40,070 nucleotides of DNA from Photorhabdus sp. CRCIA-P01 (GCF_003545805.1 NZ_NMQR01000039.1:1-40070), one strand, 5' to 3'; positions 1 to 7,866 are shown, counted from the first letter of the stretch. Notes: generated by a model not told the origin, from the sequence alone. A program made the numbers and translations.

Positions 1-2931
1 AACGTGACGCTCAACGCGGGAGAACAACTCCGGGTTCACGGCAGTGAAGTGATTGCCGGTAAAGACCTGACGCTGACCGGTCAACAGGTCACGGTCACCA
101 GTGCGGAAAACCGCAATAACACCACAACAAAAACCGAACAAAAACAAAGCGGCCTGACGGTAGCGCTGAGCGGCGCCGCAGGAGGTGCTATCAACAGCGC
201 CGTGCAAACGGCCCATGAAGCGCAACAGACTGCCGACCCGCGCCTGAAAGCGTTGCAAAATACCAAAGCCGCGCTGAGCGGGGTACAGGCGACTCAAGCC
301 GCCCGACTGGCGGAAGCTCAGGGCAGTGACAGCAGCAGCAATAACAACCTGGCCGGGGTTAGCCTGTCCTACGGTCGTCAGTCTTCCCGTTCAGAACAGC
401 AGTCCCGTCAGACCACCCAACAGGGCAGCCATCTCACTGCCGGGGATAATCTCACGATAACGGCTCACGGTGACGATAAAGGGACATCAGGTCTGAACGG
501 CGATATCCGCGTTCAGGGCAGCCAGTTACAGGCGGGTAAAGACCTGCAACTCAATGCCAGTCGGGATATTGCGCTCTTGTCCAGCCAGAACACCGAACAG
601 ACCACCGGCAAAAACAGCAGCCACGGCAGCTCGCTGGGCGTGGGCCTGACCGCCGGCCCCGGAGGCACCGGTCTGAATGTTTCGGCTAATGTCAGTCGGG
701 GCAACGGCCGTGAAAACGGCAATGGTGTCAGCCACAATAACACCACGTTAGACGCAGGACAGACCATTACCCTCAACAGTGGCCGGGATACCACCCTGAA
801 AGGGGCACAAGTCAGCGGTGAACAGATTACTGCCGACGTGAAACGTCATCTGACACTCAGCAGTGAACAAGACAGCCAGCGCTATGACAGCCGACAACAG
901 AATGCCAGCATGGGCGTCAGTGCCACCGTAGGCCCGCTCACCAACGGTACAGCAAGCCTCAATGCCAGCCGCAACAAACTACACAGCAACTATGACAGCG
1001 TGCAGGAGCAGACCGGGTTGTTTGCCGGTAAAGGCGGCTATCAGGTTAACGTCGGCGACCATACCCAACTGGACGGTGCGGTGATAGCGAGTCAAGCTGA
1101 CAAAGCCAAAAACACCCTCAACACCGGGACACTGGGCTTTAAAGATATTCAAAATAAAGCGGACTTTACTGTCGAACAGCAGAGTGCGGGTGTCAGCCTT
1201 GGTCAACCAACCGCCGGGCAGGTCCTCAATAATCTGGCGGTCAATGCGCTGACAGGCTCAAATAATCAGGGCCATGACAGCAGTACCACGCATGCCGCGG
1301 TCAGTGACGGCAACCTGATTATCCGGGACAAAGCGCACCAGACGCAGGATACCGCGAACTTAAGTCGCGATACCGATAACGCCGCCAATGTCTTGAGTCC
1401 GATATTTGATAAGGAGAAAGAACAACAGCGGCTGAAACAGGCGCAACTGATTGGCGAACTCAGCGCCCAGATGACCGAGATAGCCGGGACGGAAGGGAAA
1501 ATTATCGCCACCCAAGCGGCGAAAGCGAAACTGGACCATATCAGTGAACAGGATAAAGCCGATGCCAGAGAAAAGTTGATCAACGCAGGCAATAAACATC
1601 CGACTTCGGCGGATATCAGTAAACAAATTTATGACACGGCTTACACTCAGGCACTGAATGACTCCGGCCTGGGAACCGGCGGTAAATACCAGAAAGCCTT
1701 GCAGGCGGCTACGGCAGCGATTCAGGGCCTGGCGGGGAACAATCTCGGTCAGGCGCTGGCCGGCGGTGCTTCGCCGTATCTGGCTGGCGTGATTAAAGAA
1801 CTGACTACTGACCCGCAAACCCATCAGGTGGATATCGCCACCAATACGCTGGCCCATGCGATTTTAGGCGCGGTGGCGGCGGAAGTGAGCGGTAACAATG
1901 CCTTGTCAGGAGCAGCGGGTGCCGCGTCCGGTGAACTGGCGGCTCAAGTCCTGATAAAACAGCTTTACGGCGACAAGGCTAAAGTCAGTGAGTTAACGGA
2001 GGAGCAGAAACAAACTGTCAGCACCCTTTCTACTCTGGCAGCCGGGCTGGCCGGCGGCATTGCCGGTGATTCCAGCGCCAGCGCGCTCACTGGGGCACAG
2101 GCTGGGAAGAATTCGGTGGACAATAATGCCCTTAGCATGGGAAATCTGTTTGGTTCCGAAGGTGCTAAACATTTTGAAGGCGCGGGTTCACTGGCTCAAA
2201 AAATGGTCCAGTCTGGGGCAACACCCGAAGAAATAAACGCAGCCTTAACTCACTACTTGAAAGGACAAGTCCCCGATGGTCAGGACCCGGCAAAAGGCTT
2301 GATTATTGCGTGGGGTAACTTTTTTGGTGTTCCGTTGGATGTCGTGTTATCAAATGAGCAGATGACGCCACAGAAAGCGGCGGAAATTGTTGCCGGTGGG
2401 ATACCCAACAGTGAAGCGAAACTGATACAGTTTGCGGCAGCAAAAATGTATTTGTCCTTGAGTAAATATCAAGAAGTATCATCTGGCTCGGAAAAAACAT
2501 CAAGAAACTTTAATAAAGATAGTGCTATAACAGATAATGAATCGGGGGGGTATTCATCCTATGATAAATTTAGAAAATCTAATACTGAATGGAATTGGCC
2601 ACCTAAATTAGGATTTGCTGAACCTCCGAAAGAAGATGTTTTAGCTGTAGGTACTAGACTGGATAGATATGGTAGTGCAAACGGCTCATTTTTATCTCCT
2701 AAAGGAGTTCCTTATGAAAATCGAGCATTGTCTCCAGGCTCTAAAGCAGGAAAATACCATGAATATGAAGTAATTAAACCACTTCCGGTACTGCAAGGTA
2801 AAATTGCGCCTGCGTTTGATCAGCCCGGAGGAGGAATTCAGATATTGCCGAATCTCCCTGAGAGAGTGAATGTTGATTGGCTTATAAAAAATGGATATGT
2901 AAAGGAAGTAAAGAATGCTAACCATAAATGA
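1..2931 (+). CDS. cdiA: CdiA/filamentous haemagglutinin-type contact-dependent toxin, C-terminal part (5' end outside window), TNT-type toxin tip
   Basis: The frame is open from the first base, so this is the 3' end of a much larger gene. The first ~430 residues are repetitive, Ser/Asn/Gln/Gly-rich haemagglutinin-type repeats (recurring LTAGDNLTI, LQAGKDLQL and LDAGQTITL). Residues ~570-710 form an Ala/Gly-rich pretoxin region ending in VDNN (2116-2127), the PT-VENN arrangement of CdiA proteins. A linker containing GQDPAKGLIIAWG follows, then a C-terminal domain with LDRYGS, FLSPKGVPYENRAL and PGGGIQI. That pattern matches the TNT (tuberculosis necrotizing toxin) family, which hydrolyses NAD; the Arg of LDRYG and the Gln of GGGIQ fit its conserved positions. 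The protein would be displayed on the surface by a CdiB transporter and deliver its tip into neighbouring cells. The next gene is its immunity gene. The family is certain; the TNT assignment is by motif only. Confidence 0.9.
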   Translation, partial: NVTLNAGEQLRVHGSEVIAGKDLTLTGQQVTVTSAENRNNTTTKTEQKQSGLTVALSGAAGGAINSAVQTAHEAQQTADPRLKALQNTKAALSGVQATQAARLAEAQGSDSSSNNNLAGVSLSYGRQSSRSEQQSRQTTQQGSHLTAGDNLTITAHGDDKGTSGLNGDIRVQGSQLQAGKDLQLNASRDIALLSSQNTEQTTGKNSSHGSSLGVGLTAGPGGTGLNVSANVSRGNGRENGNGVSHNNTTLDAGQTITLNSGRDTTLKGAQVSGEQITADVKRHLTLSSEQDSQRYDSRQQNASMGVSATVGPLTNGTASLNASRNKLHSNYDSVQEQTGLFAGKGGYQVNVGDHTQLDGAVIASQADKAKNTLNTGTLGFKDIQNKADFTVEQQSAGVSLGQPTAGQVLNNLAVNALTGSNNQGHDSSTTHAAVSDGNLIIRDKAHQTQDTANLSRDTDNAANVLSPIFDKEKEQQRLKQAQLIGELSAQMTEIAGTEGKIIATQAAKAKLDHISEQDKADAREKLINAGNKHPTSADISKQIYDTAYTQALNDSGLGTGGKYQKALQAATAAIQGLAGNNLGQALAGGASPYLAGVIKELTTDPQTHQVDIATNTLAHAILGAVAAEVSGNNALSGAAGAASGELAAQVLIKQLYGDKAKVSELTEEQKQTVSTLSTLAAGLAGGIAGDSSASALTGAQAGKNSVDNNALSMGNLFGSEGAKHFEGAGSLAQKMVQSGATPEEINAALTHYLKGQVPDGQDPAKGLIIAWGNFFGVPLDVVLSNEQMTPQKAAEIVAGGIPNSEAKLIQFAAAKMYLSLSKYQEVSSGSEKTSRNFNKDSAITDNESGGYSSYDKFRKSNTEWNWPPKLGFAEPPKEDVLAVGTRLDRYGSANGSFLSPKGVPYENRALSPGSKAGKYHEYEVIKPLPVLQGKIAPAFDQPGGGIQILPNLPERVNVDWLIKNGYVKEVKNANHK
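2236..2445 (+). repeat. 210-bp direct repeat, copy A (pretoxin linker of cdiA)
   Basis: By eye this stretch is identical base for base to 5633-5842. It codes for the linker between the VDNN motif and the TNT toxin, including GQDPAKGLIIAWG. Identity starts abruptly (base 2235 is a, its counterpart 5632 is c) and stops just before the toxin domains diverge. Such identity inside coding sequence points to recent recombination or gene conversion between the expressed gene and the displaced TNT module. Confidence 0.93.
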
Positions 2932-3334
2932 AATACAAGAAAAAGTGTGGTCTTTAGGTGCTAAGATTAATGCACCTAAATCAATATTGATAATTTATTC
3001 AGAGCCTGTTAGTGATGGTTCTGCATATATAATTATTGATAATAATCAATACCATATTATTTACTCTGAAAGGGGATATGAAATATTTAGGCAAACAACT
3101 GAGGATTCAAATGAGCTTCTATATTGGATAATGGAAAATGTAGCTAGCCAAATGGCATCTGAATATGAATTAAAAAACAGGAATGATGAAAGTAAAGATT
3201 TTCGTAGGGCTTATTTTGAAAAGGAGCTGGAAATATTAGGTGTATTAGATAAAAAGTGGGTATTAAGAGCCAAGAAAAAAATTGAAGAGATATTAGAAAG
3301 ATCACCATACATAGACAATAGTGACGGACAATAA
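2915..3334 (+). CDS. cdiI: Immunity protein for the TNT-type toxin (Imm63-like)
   Basis: This 139-residue soluble protein starts inside the toxin gene (17-nt overlap). GGAAG at 2904-2908 lies six bases before the ATG. The central YHIIYSERGYEIF followed by ELLYWIMENVASQMA and a basic C-terminal helix matches what I know of the Imm63 family of polymorphic-toxin immunity proteins. The predicted immunity protein of the second TNT module (6304-6636) shares the YSERG core. It should bind the TNT domain in the cytoplasm and protect self and kin cells. The stop codon TAA lies inside the GACAATAAT that codes for the next module's DNN motif, so the two modules are fused base to base. The immunity role is firm from position; the family name is from memory of the pattern. 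Confidence 0.75.
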   Translation: MLTINEIQEKVWSLGAKINAPKSILIIYSEPVSDGSAYIIIDNNQYHIIYSERGYEIFRQTTEDSNELLYWIMENVASQMASEYELKNRNDESKDFRRAYFEKELEILGVLDKKWVLRAKKKIEEILERSPYIDNSDGQ

Positions 3335-3965
3335 TGCACTGAGTTTACCAAAAGGGATGGCGGATTACGGTCGATCAGCATCAAGTCTGGCTACCGCTAT
3401 GTCAAATAAAGGTCAATCCCCTCAAGAGATTTCGGTAGCATTGTCAAAACATGCCAAAGGCGATCACCCGGAAGGGCAAGACCCGGTAAGAGGATTGTTG
3501 GTCGCTTGGGGTGCAGGAATGTCCACGGTAGCGGCACCGTTATTGCTGCCATCGGGAGCAACAGTAGGAAGTATTCTTGCTGGAGGTGTAATTAGTGGAA
3601 CGGCCAACATTAGTAATCAGCTTACAAATGGTCCTGTGAATATTACTGATGCACTGATAGCCACAGGAACGGGAGCGGTAACGCAGGGCAAAGGGTTTTG
3701 GTTTACAGAAGTGGCGAGTATAACTGGTGCCTATGTCGGAGCGAAATTGCAGGGTAAAGATCCCGTTGCACCAGTAGCAGGTGCAGCGGTTGGTAATGTT
3801 GTAGGTACTGTTGGAGGGAAAGTAATCGACGTTGGAAATAAATATTTCCCTATAGTATCGGATAAGACGGTAAGTATTATAGGAGCTACGGGTGGTGCTA
3901 TAGCCAGTGAAGTTACAAGTAGTAAAGTTGAGGATAAGCTGGATAAATCAGGAGGAGCGAAATGA
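3321..3965 (+). CDS. Displaced CdiA-CT module with Gly/Ala-rich putative membrane-active toxin (copy 1)
   Basis: A GTG start gives MTDNNALSLPKGMADYGRS. This is the xDNN junction of a CdiA C-terminus without the rest of the protein. Residues ~10-70 form a linker homologous to that of the intact gene (GQDPVRGLLVAWG). The remainder is Gly/Ala/Val-rich and hydrophobic, with repeated glycine-zipper-like stretches (AGAAVGNVVGTVGGKV), and has no nuclease or other enzyme motif I recognise. The paired downstream gene encodes a two-helix membrane protein, so a toxin acting in the inner membrane is plausible (inference). Two related modules, at 9247-9905 and 10157-10750, carry the same domain. Whether it is expressed alone is doubtful: it has no secretion signal, and it begins inside the previous immunity gene. 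Confidence 0.75.
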   Translation: MTDNNALSLPKGMADYGRSASSLATAMSNKGQSPQEISVALSKHAKGDHPEGQDPVRGLLVAWGAGMSTVAAPLLLPSGATVGSILAGGVISGTANISNQLTNGPVNITDALIATGTGAVTQGKGFWFTEVASITGAYVGAKLQGKDPVAPVAGAAVGNVVGTVGGKVIDVGNKYFPIVSDKTVSIIGATGGAIASEVTSSKVEDKLDKSGGAK

Positions 3966-4201
3966 TAACTCATTTAAAGTCATTACTGATTCTTCTATTA
4001 TCCTGCACAATTATTATGATTATGGTGGTCTTGTCAGGATGCTTGTGTGCTGCGATTTTAGTTTATTTGAAAAATGAAACATTCGTCTTTAGTTGGCATG
4101 ATGATGTTGTTTTTTCAGTAAAAAAAGGGGTAGTGACAGGTATACCCACTGGAATAGGAATCTGGGTCTTATCTCGTTTGAAAGGAAATCATGAGAATTA
4201 A
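3962..4201 (+). CDS. Small membrane immunity protein for Gly/Ala-rich toxin (copy 1)
   Basis: The protein has 79 residues with two predicted membrane segments (about 6-34 and 54-72). The start overlaps the toxin stop as ATGA, with a GGAGG-type ribosome site (3951-3955) in the end of the toxin gene, so the pair is translationally coupled. The second helix (KKGVVTGIPTGIGIWVL) resembles the Gly-rich second helices of the genes at 9877 and 10740, which sit in the same place behind related toxins. Membrane immunity proteins usually protect against pore- or membrane-active toxins. No named family recognised. Confidence 0.7.
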   Translation: MITHLKSLLILLLSCTIIMIMVVLSGCLCAAILVYLKNETFVFSWHDDVVFSVKKGVVTGIPTGIGIWVLSRLKGNHEN

Positions 4202-4218
4202 GAACCACCATCTGATCG

Positions 4219-5139
4219 ATGACCGGACTAACCTTGGCTATTTACAAGGGTTTTTACATTGTTGTTATTGAGAATAATCATTTAAGCGTCAATGACCTGG
4301 ATCGCTTTGCGCACCAAGCCCGCACCTGTGACGGCGAGAGCTGCAAACAAGTGATCAAGGATATGGTGGAGACCAATATCCGTAATCAGCAGGAAATGAT
4401 GAACTTCTGCAACAGCAACCCGAGCCAGTGCGCGCAGAAGTATGGTTATCTGGTTGATCAGTGGCCGGTGTTTGAGCGTACCCTCAAAAATATGGACCGG
4501 GATGGCACATTGCCGGTTGAGTTCAGAAATTACCTGTCGGCAGTGAATACGTTAGGTCAGGCGGCCACAGGCAAGGTAGGTGAACTCGGCTGGACAAAAC
4601 GCTTTGAAGCGATGGGTATGAGTCAAGAGACTGCCGCTGCAATGGCGATGACGCTGCCTATTGTGATGGAGGGAGCCAAAGGGCCGAAGTCGTCACCAAA
4701 ATCATCGCAAAATAATGCCGGCAAAGATGCTCAGCCTGAGTTAACAGGGAAAAACACAAGTGGTGCGGAAAATGCGGCAACTTATCCGAAGTTAAAAGAA
4801 GACTTGGTGCAACGAAACCTCAGTCATATTGCTTCGCAAGATCCAAGGTTGGCGGCTGTAGTTAAAGGTGATAATGGTAAGCTCAATTATGGCATTGGCA
4901 CTGGAACTCGAACAGAAGCGGATAGATTAGGCAAAATCTGGGTAGGAGATGGAGCCAAGAAGACTACCGGAAATGGCTGGGTTAGTGCGGATGGTACGAG
5001 AGGTTATAGGCCGCCATCAGAGAAACCTAATAGTGCCCATGCCACTACTGGTGTGCAAGCCAATTTTGAAACTTATTCTATTGATTCTAAAGGAAAAACA
5101 AATAAGACTGGAAACGGTCATTTAAATATTCTGGATTAA
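4219..5139 (+). CDS. Displaced CdiA-CT module, unclassified toxin paired with an Imm8-type immunity gene
   Basis: VIENNHLSVNDLDRF (from 4264) marks the VENN junction; the ATG at 4219 lies only 16 codons upstream and may not be used. Residues ~30-75 contain two cysteine pairs (TCDGESC and FCNSNPSQC), an entry-domain type shared with the modules at 6673 and 11688 and different from the GQDPxxGLxxAWG linker. A low-complexity Ser/Lys/Asn linker follows around residues 150-185. The C-terminal ~100 residues carry SADGTRGYRPPSEKP, GVQANFE and GHLNILD, a pattern I have seen in polymorphic toxins but cannot name. No catalytic motif is obvious; an RNase is likely only by analogy. The next gene follows after 14 bases. 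Confidence 0.72.
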   Translation: MTGLTLAIYKGFYIVVIENNHLSVNDLDRFAHQARTCDGESCKQVIKDMVETNIRNQQEMMNFCNSNPSQCAQKYGYLVDQWPVFERTLKNMDRDGTLPVEFRNYLSAVNTLGQAATGKVGELGWTKRFEAMGMSQETAAAMAMTLPIVMEGAKGPKSSPKSSQNNAGKDAQPELTGKNTSGAENAATYPKLKEDLVQRNLSHIASQDPRLAAVVKGDNGKLNYGIGTGTRTEADRLGKIWVGDGAKKTTGNGWVSADGTRGYRPPSEKPNSAHATTGVQANFETYSIDSKGKTNKTGNGHLNILD

Positions 5140-5153
5140 AAGAGGATGCATTA

Positions 5154-5501
5154 GTGAAAGCAGTACTAAAAGGCATAGATTGTATGCATAAAGATCCAGT
5201 CATGTACTCCGGTGAAGATGACGGAACTATTAATATAACCTTATCCCTATTAATCGGGCCAGAGTTGGAAAGTGGGAGTGAATATTTTGATCTTTTTATC
5301 TGTACACCTGAATGGCTGTGTAATCATCATTGGCAGCCGGAATTGATACGTCATACGCTTCTGGTACGTGAGTATAATTTGGATGAAATTAAAAAGACCA
5401 TTACAAACTATATCGATCAGTGCGAGGGGCAAGATTGGATGGAGATAGCGCAAAAGCTATCTCGTGTCTTTGCCTGGGAATATGAGGATTATCAACCTTA
5501 A
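5154..5501 (+). CDS. Imm8-type immunity protein
   Basis: The protein has 115 residues and starts at GTG behind AGAGGA (5141-5146). The C-terminal half carries EYFDLFICTPEWL, LVREYNLDEIKKTI, DWMEIAQKLSRVF and a closing WEYEDYQ. This order is characteristic of the Imm8 immunity family found next to polymorphic toxins. It is soluble and acidic, as expected for an inhibitor of a nuclease-type toxin. It should neutralise the toxin of 4219-5139, directly upstream. A stem-loop at 5520-5539 follows its stop codon. Confidence 0.8.
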   Translation: MKAVLKGIDCMHKDPVMYSGEDDGTINITLSLLIGPELESGSEYFDLFICTPEWLCNHHWQPELIRHTLLVREYNLDEIKKTITNYIDQCEGQDWMEIAQKLSRVFAWEYEDYQP

Positions 5502-5519
5502 CCTGTTGTTATCCAAAGG

Positions 5520-5539
5520 GTCCAGCTAAAAAACTGGAC
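5520..5539 (+). terminator. Stem-loop after the Imm8 gene
   Basis: GTCCAG at 5520-5525 pairs perfectly with CTGGAC at 5534-5539 across an A-rich loop, followed by TCTTCCTTT. It is a weak terminator for the Imm8 gene and for the antisense SymE remnant. The comparable place behind the intact symE-like gene also has a stem-loop (7867-7888). Confidence 0.45.
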
Positions 5540-5553
5540 TCTTCCTTTAGCCG

Positions 5554-5632
5554 TCAGTCATTCTCAGCCAGTTGAATGATTAACTGCCCGGCTTCGCTGG
5601 TAATAGTGATCGGCTTCCCTGTGGTAAAGCCC
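5554..5632 (-). pseudogene. SymE-like toxin gene, C-terminal remnant
   Basis: Read on the minus strand this encodes GFTTGKPITITSEAGQLII, ends in QLAEND and stops at 5554. It matches the C-terminus of the SymE-like protein at 7903-8097 (GFATGQAVQVTIEWGQSII then RLVENN). The upstream part is missing: homology to the cdiA linker begins at 5633. The break is therefore a recombination junction at which a toxin module replaced most of a symE-like gene. Confidence 0.7.
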
Positions 5633-6307
5633 AACGCAGCCTTAACTCACTACTTGAAAGGACAAGTCCCCGATGGTCAGGACCCGGCAAAAGGCTTGAT
5701 TATTGCGTGGGGTAACTTTTTTGGTGTTCCGTTGGATGTCGTGTTATCAAATGAGCAGATGACGCCACAGAAAGCGGCGGAAATTGTTGCCGGTGGGATA
5801 CCCAACAGTGAAGCGAAACTGATACAGTTTGCGGCAGCAAAAGCGTATCTGTCTTTGAGTAAATATGTTACAAAAGAGCCTTCAACACAACTTCCCAATC
5901 GTATTGCAGAAAAGAATACGCTTGCTGTGGATGAAGAGGCTGCCGGATGGTCTCAATATGGTAAATATCGAAATGAAAAAGGGGACTGGAACTGGCCCCC
6001 AAATAATGGCGCTATTTCAGGAAGTGTTTCACAAACAACCATCCCAAAAGGAACTATCCTCGATAGATTTGGATCTGAAAAAGGATATTTTGTATCACCT
6101 TCAGGAGTTCCTTATTCCGAGCGTTCGTTAGCTCCAGGAACAGCAGCATATCCGCCTGTTAAGTATGAAGTTATAAAACCTATCCCAGCAGAAAAAGGGA
6201 CTATTGCTCCTGCATTTGGAGAGCCTGGTGGCGGTGTTCAATATAAATTGAATGATACGATAGAAGAATTGATCAAGAACAAATATATCAAGAAGGTTGA
6301 ACAATGA
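5576..6307 (+). CDS. Displaced CdiA-CT module lacking VENN, second TNT-type toxin
   Basis: The true module starts at 5633, where identity with the linker of the intact cdiA begins; the first ~19 codons of the open frame are antisense SymE sequence and probably not meaningful. Residues ~20-90 duplicate the cdiA linker. The C-terminal domain reads LDRFGSEKGYFVSPSGVPY, then KPIPAEKGTIAPAFGEPGGG, the TNT (NAD glycohydrolase) pattern. It is clearly divergent from the TNT tip of the intact gene, so it is a different allele with its own immunity gene. The VENN motif and a plausible translation start are absent, so it is probably a silent cassette that becomes functional only after recombination into cdiA. 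Confidence 0.72.
   Translation: MINCPASLVIVIGFPVVKPNAALTHYLKGQVPDGQDPAKGLIIAWGNFFGVPLDVVLSNEQMTPQKAAEIVAGGIPNSEAKLIQFAAAKAYLSLSKYVTKEPSTQLPNRIAEKNTLAVDEEAAGWSQYGKYRNEKGDWNWPPNNGAISGSVSQTTIPKGTILDRFGSEKGYFVSPSGVPYSERSLAPGTAAYPPVKYEVIKPIPAEKGTIAPAFGEPGGGVQYKLNDTIEELIKNKYIKKVEQ
5633..5842 (+). repeat. 210-bp direct repeat, copy B (second TNT module)
   Basis: Identical by eye to 2236-2445 in the expressed cdiA. Homologous recombination between the copies would delete about 3.4 kb. It would fuse the second TNT toxin and its immunity gene to the full-length CdiA stem, and lose the first TNT pair plus the modules at 3321 and 4219. Confidence 0.93.
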
Positions 6308-6636
6308 GATTAGAACGTGATTTGGCTGAAAATATTTTGGCAAAAGTTGTTAATATGAAATTACCTCTTGATGAAATATTTCATGAAATAAATAGGTTAC
6401 TCTCTGAGCATGGAGTGATGGATGATGTCTATGCTCTTAATCAACCAGATATAGATGACAAATATTGCTTGCATTTAGAGGAAGGTCTCTGGGTAGCGTA
6501 TTATTCAGAAAGAGGAGGAAGACATGGGCTATGCATTTTCTGTAATTACCATGACGCAGTTAGATATTTTATCTGGAATTTATTACGTAATATTTTGCCT
6601 GATATACAGTGGGAAAAAATAAATATTTATGGATAG
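6304..6636 (+). CDS. Immunity protein for second TNT-type toxin
   Basis: The protein has 110 residues and its start overlaps the toxin stop as ATGA. The centre reads LWVAYYSERGGRHGL followed by DAVRYFIWNLLRNIL. This parallels YHIIYSERGYEIF and ELLYWIMENVAS in the immunity protein of the first TNT toxin, so the two are likely distant Imm63-like relatives. It lacks the basic C-terminal helix of the 139-residue protein. Divergence of both toxin and immunity protein suggests the two pairs do not cross-protect (inference). Confidence 0.68.
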   Translation: MRLERDLAENILAKVVNMKLPLDEIFHEINRLLSEHGVMDDVYALNQPDIDDKYCLHLEEGLWVAYYSERGGRHGLCIFCNYHDAVRYFIWNLLRNILPDIQWEKINIYG

Positions 6637-6672
6637 TCTTTGAGCTAGAAACTTATCCACCTTGCAATTCAT

Positions 6673-7494
6673 GTGGACAATAATCACTTAAGCGTTGACC
6701 AGAATCATTCGAGGAGCGAGGAACTGGTCAACTGTCAGGGAGATAGTAGTTGCCGTACGACTGTCAGGGATAAATATCGGCAGGAATATGACCGGGTTCA
6801 GGAGCGGATAGCAACGTGTTCAGGGGCTGACCAGTGCGTTGCGGTTGCCAAAGAATTGCGGGCATTACAGGGTGATTACAGTGCCCGGATGAGCGAAATT
6901 CAGGAAAAAGCCAGAATGCAGGGGCTGGATTCCCTCACACCGGCAGAAGTGCGGGAATGGGCTGATTTACGGGGTGCGATGTCGAATATTGATGCCTCCC
7001 GCAATTTGGTGCTCCATCGTGCCCAAGTCACCGGCGGCTCAGAAGAAACCACCCAGGAAATCGTGAAGATTATGGGGCAGACGGGAATTGCTGCGTCTGC
7101 CGGAGTGGCCGGAGGGATTAGTAAGGCTGGAGTTAAAGGGACAAAAGTAAATAATGGAAATACGGATAAGCTTCCAAATGGACAACAGGTCAACCATTTT
7201 GAAGAAAGTATACATAATCTCCGTCCCGGAGAGCGAGTGGCACAAATTAAGCAAATGGTGACATTAGTTGTTTCATCAAATGGAATGACCAAAGATAATA
7301 GGTTAACTAAATTGAATAATAGAGATGTTTATAGAGGAAATGATGGATATCTCTATGCTGTAGATACACAGCATGGCCGTTTCGAGAAAGTACATCCCAA
7401 AACAGGTAAGCATCAAGGTGAAGTGGATATGGGAATGAAAGCCATAGCTAACAGTATTGATAAGTCAGGCGGGCATGATTTAAAGGTTAAATAG
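6673..7494 (+). CDS. Displaced CdiA-CT module with colicin-E3-like rRNase toxin
   Basis: A GTG codon serves as both the V of VDNNHLSVDQ and a possible start. Residues 21-55 hold two Cys pairs (NCQGDSSC and TCSGADQC), the same entry-domain type as the module at 4219. The C-terminal domain (about 215-273) reads LYAVDTQHGRFEKVHPKTG then KHQGEVD. It aligns with the colicin E3 ribonuclease end (YEWDSQHGELEGY then GQHLGSFD). Asp231, His234 and Glu238 fall on the E3 catalytic Asp, His and Glu. By that homology it would cut 16S rRNA at the decoding centre. The residues between (about 130-215) are a linker. The immunity gene starts directly after the stop. Confidence 0.75.
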   Translation: MDNNHLSVDQNHSRSEELVNCQGDSSCRTTVRDKYRQEYDRVQERIATCSGADQCVAVAKELRALQGDYSARMSEIQEKARMQGLDSLTPAEVREWADLRGAMSNIDASRNLVLHRAQVTGGSEETTQEIVKIMGQTGIAASAGVAGGISKAGVKGTKVNNGNTDKLPNGQQVNHFEESIHNLRPGERVAQIKQMVTLVVSSNGMTKDNRLTKLNNRDVYRGNDGYLYAVDTQHGRFEKVHPKTGKHQGEVDMGMKAIANSIDKSGGHDLKVK

Positions 7495-7495
7495 T

Positions 7496-7834
7496 ATGAA
7501 AAATATGACAAAGTTAATAGATATTAAGACTTCTACCTTAAGAAGCGGGAATGTTTTCCGTGTGCCGGGACAATGGCCTTATGAAGAGTTTGTCGATTTT
7601 ATGGTAGTTGATTTATCAAGTAGTGAGCGTCCTTATGGATTAATTGTTACTTCTGGACATAAGGCAGGTTTGATGTTGGTAAAATTCCCGGCAGAATGTA
7701 GTTTGAATGAGATAAGAGGATTAAGTACTCAATGGGTTATAGATAATTGGGCGGAATGGATTTATCCAGAATGTAATGTAGAAGATGTTCATGTACTTGA
7801 AAGATATTTAATCACACCTGAGACTAAATATTAG
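7496..7834 (+). CDS. Imm45-like immunity protein for the colicin-E3-like toxin
   Basis: The protein has 112 residues and starts two bases after the toxin stop. GNVFRVPGQWPYEEFVDFM, LIVTSGHKAGLML, LSTQWVIDNWAEWIYPEC and a short acidic tail fit the Imm45 immunity family as I remember it. It is soluble, as expected for an inhibitor binding a cytoplasmic RNase. A second ATG three codons in is an alternative start. A clean terminator stem-loop follows at 7867-7888. Confidence 0.72.
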   Translation: MKNMTKLIDIKTSTLRSGNVFRVPGQWPYEEFVDFMVVDLSSSERPYGLIVTSGHKAGLMLVKFPAECSLNEIRGLSTQWVIDNWAEWIYPECNVEDVHVLERYLITPETKY

Positions 7835-7866
7835 TTTTTTTGATTTTAGGAACATCCCTTGTATTG

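Noticed and set aside
81-1857. Several minus-strand open frames of 60-165 codons
   Set aside because: They are shadows of the GC-rich repetitive cdiA frame and have no ribosome sites or known motifs.
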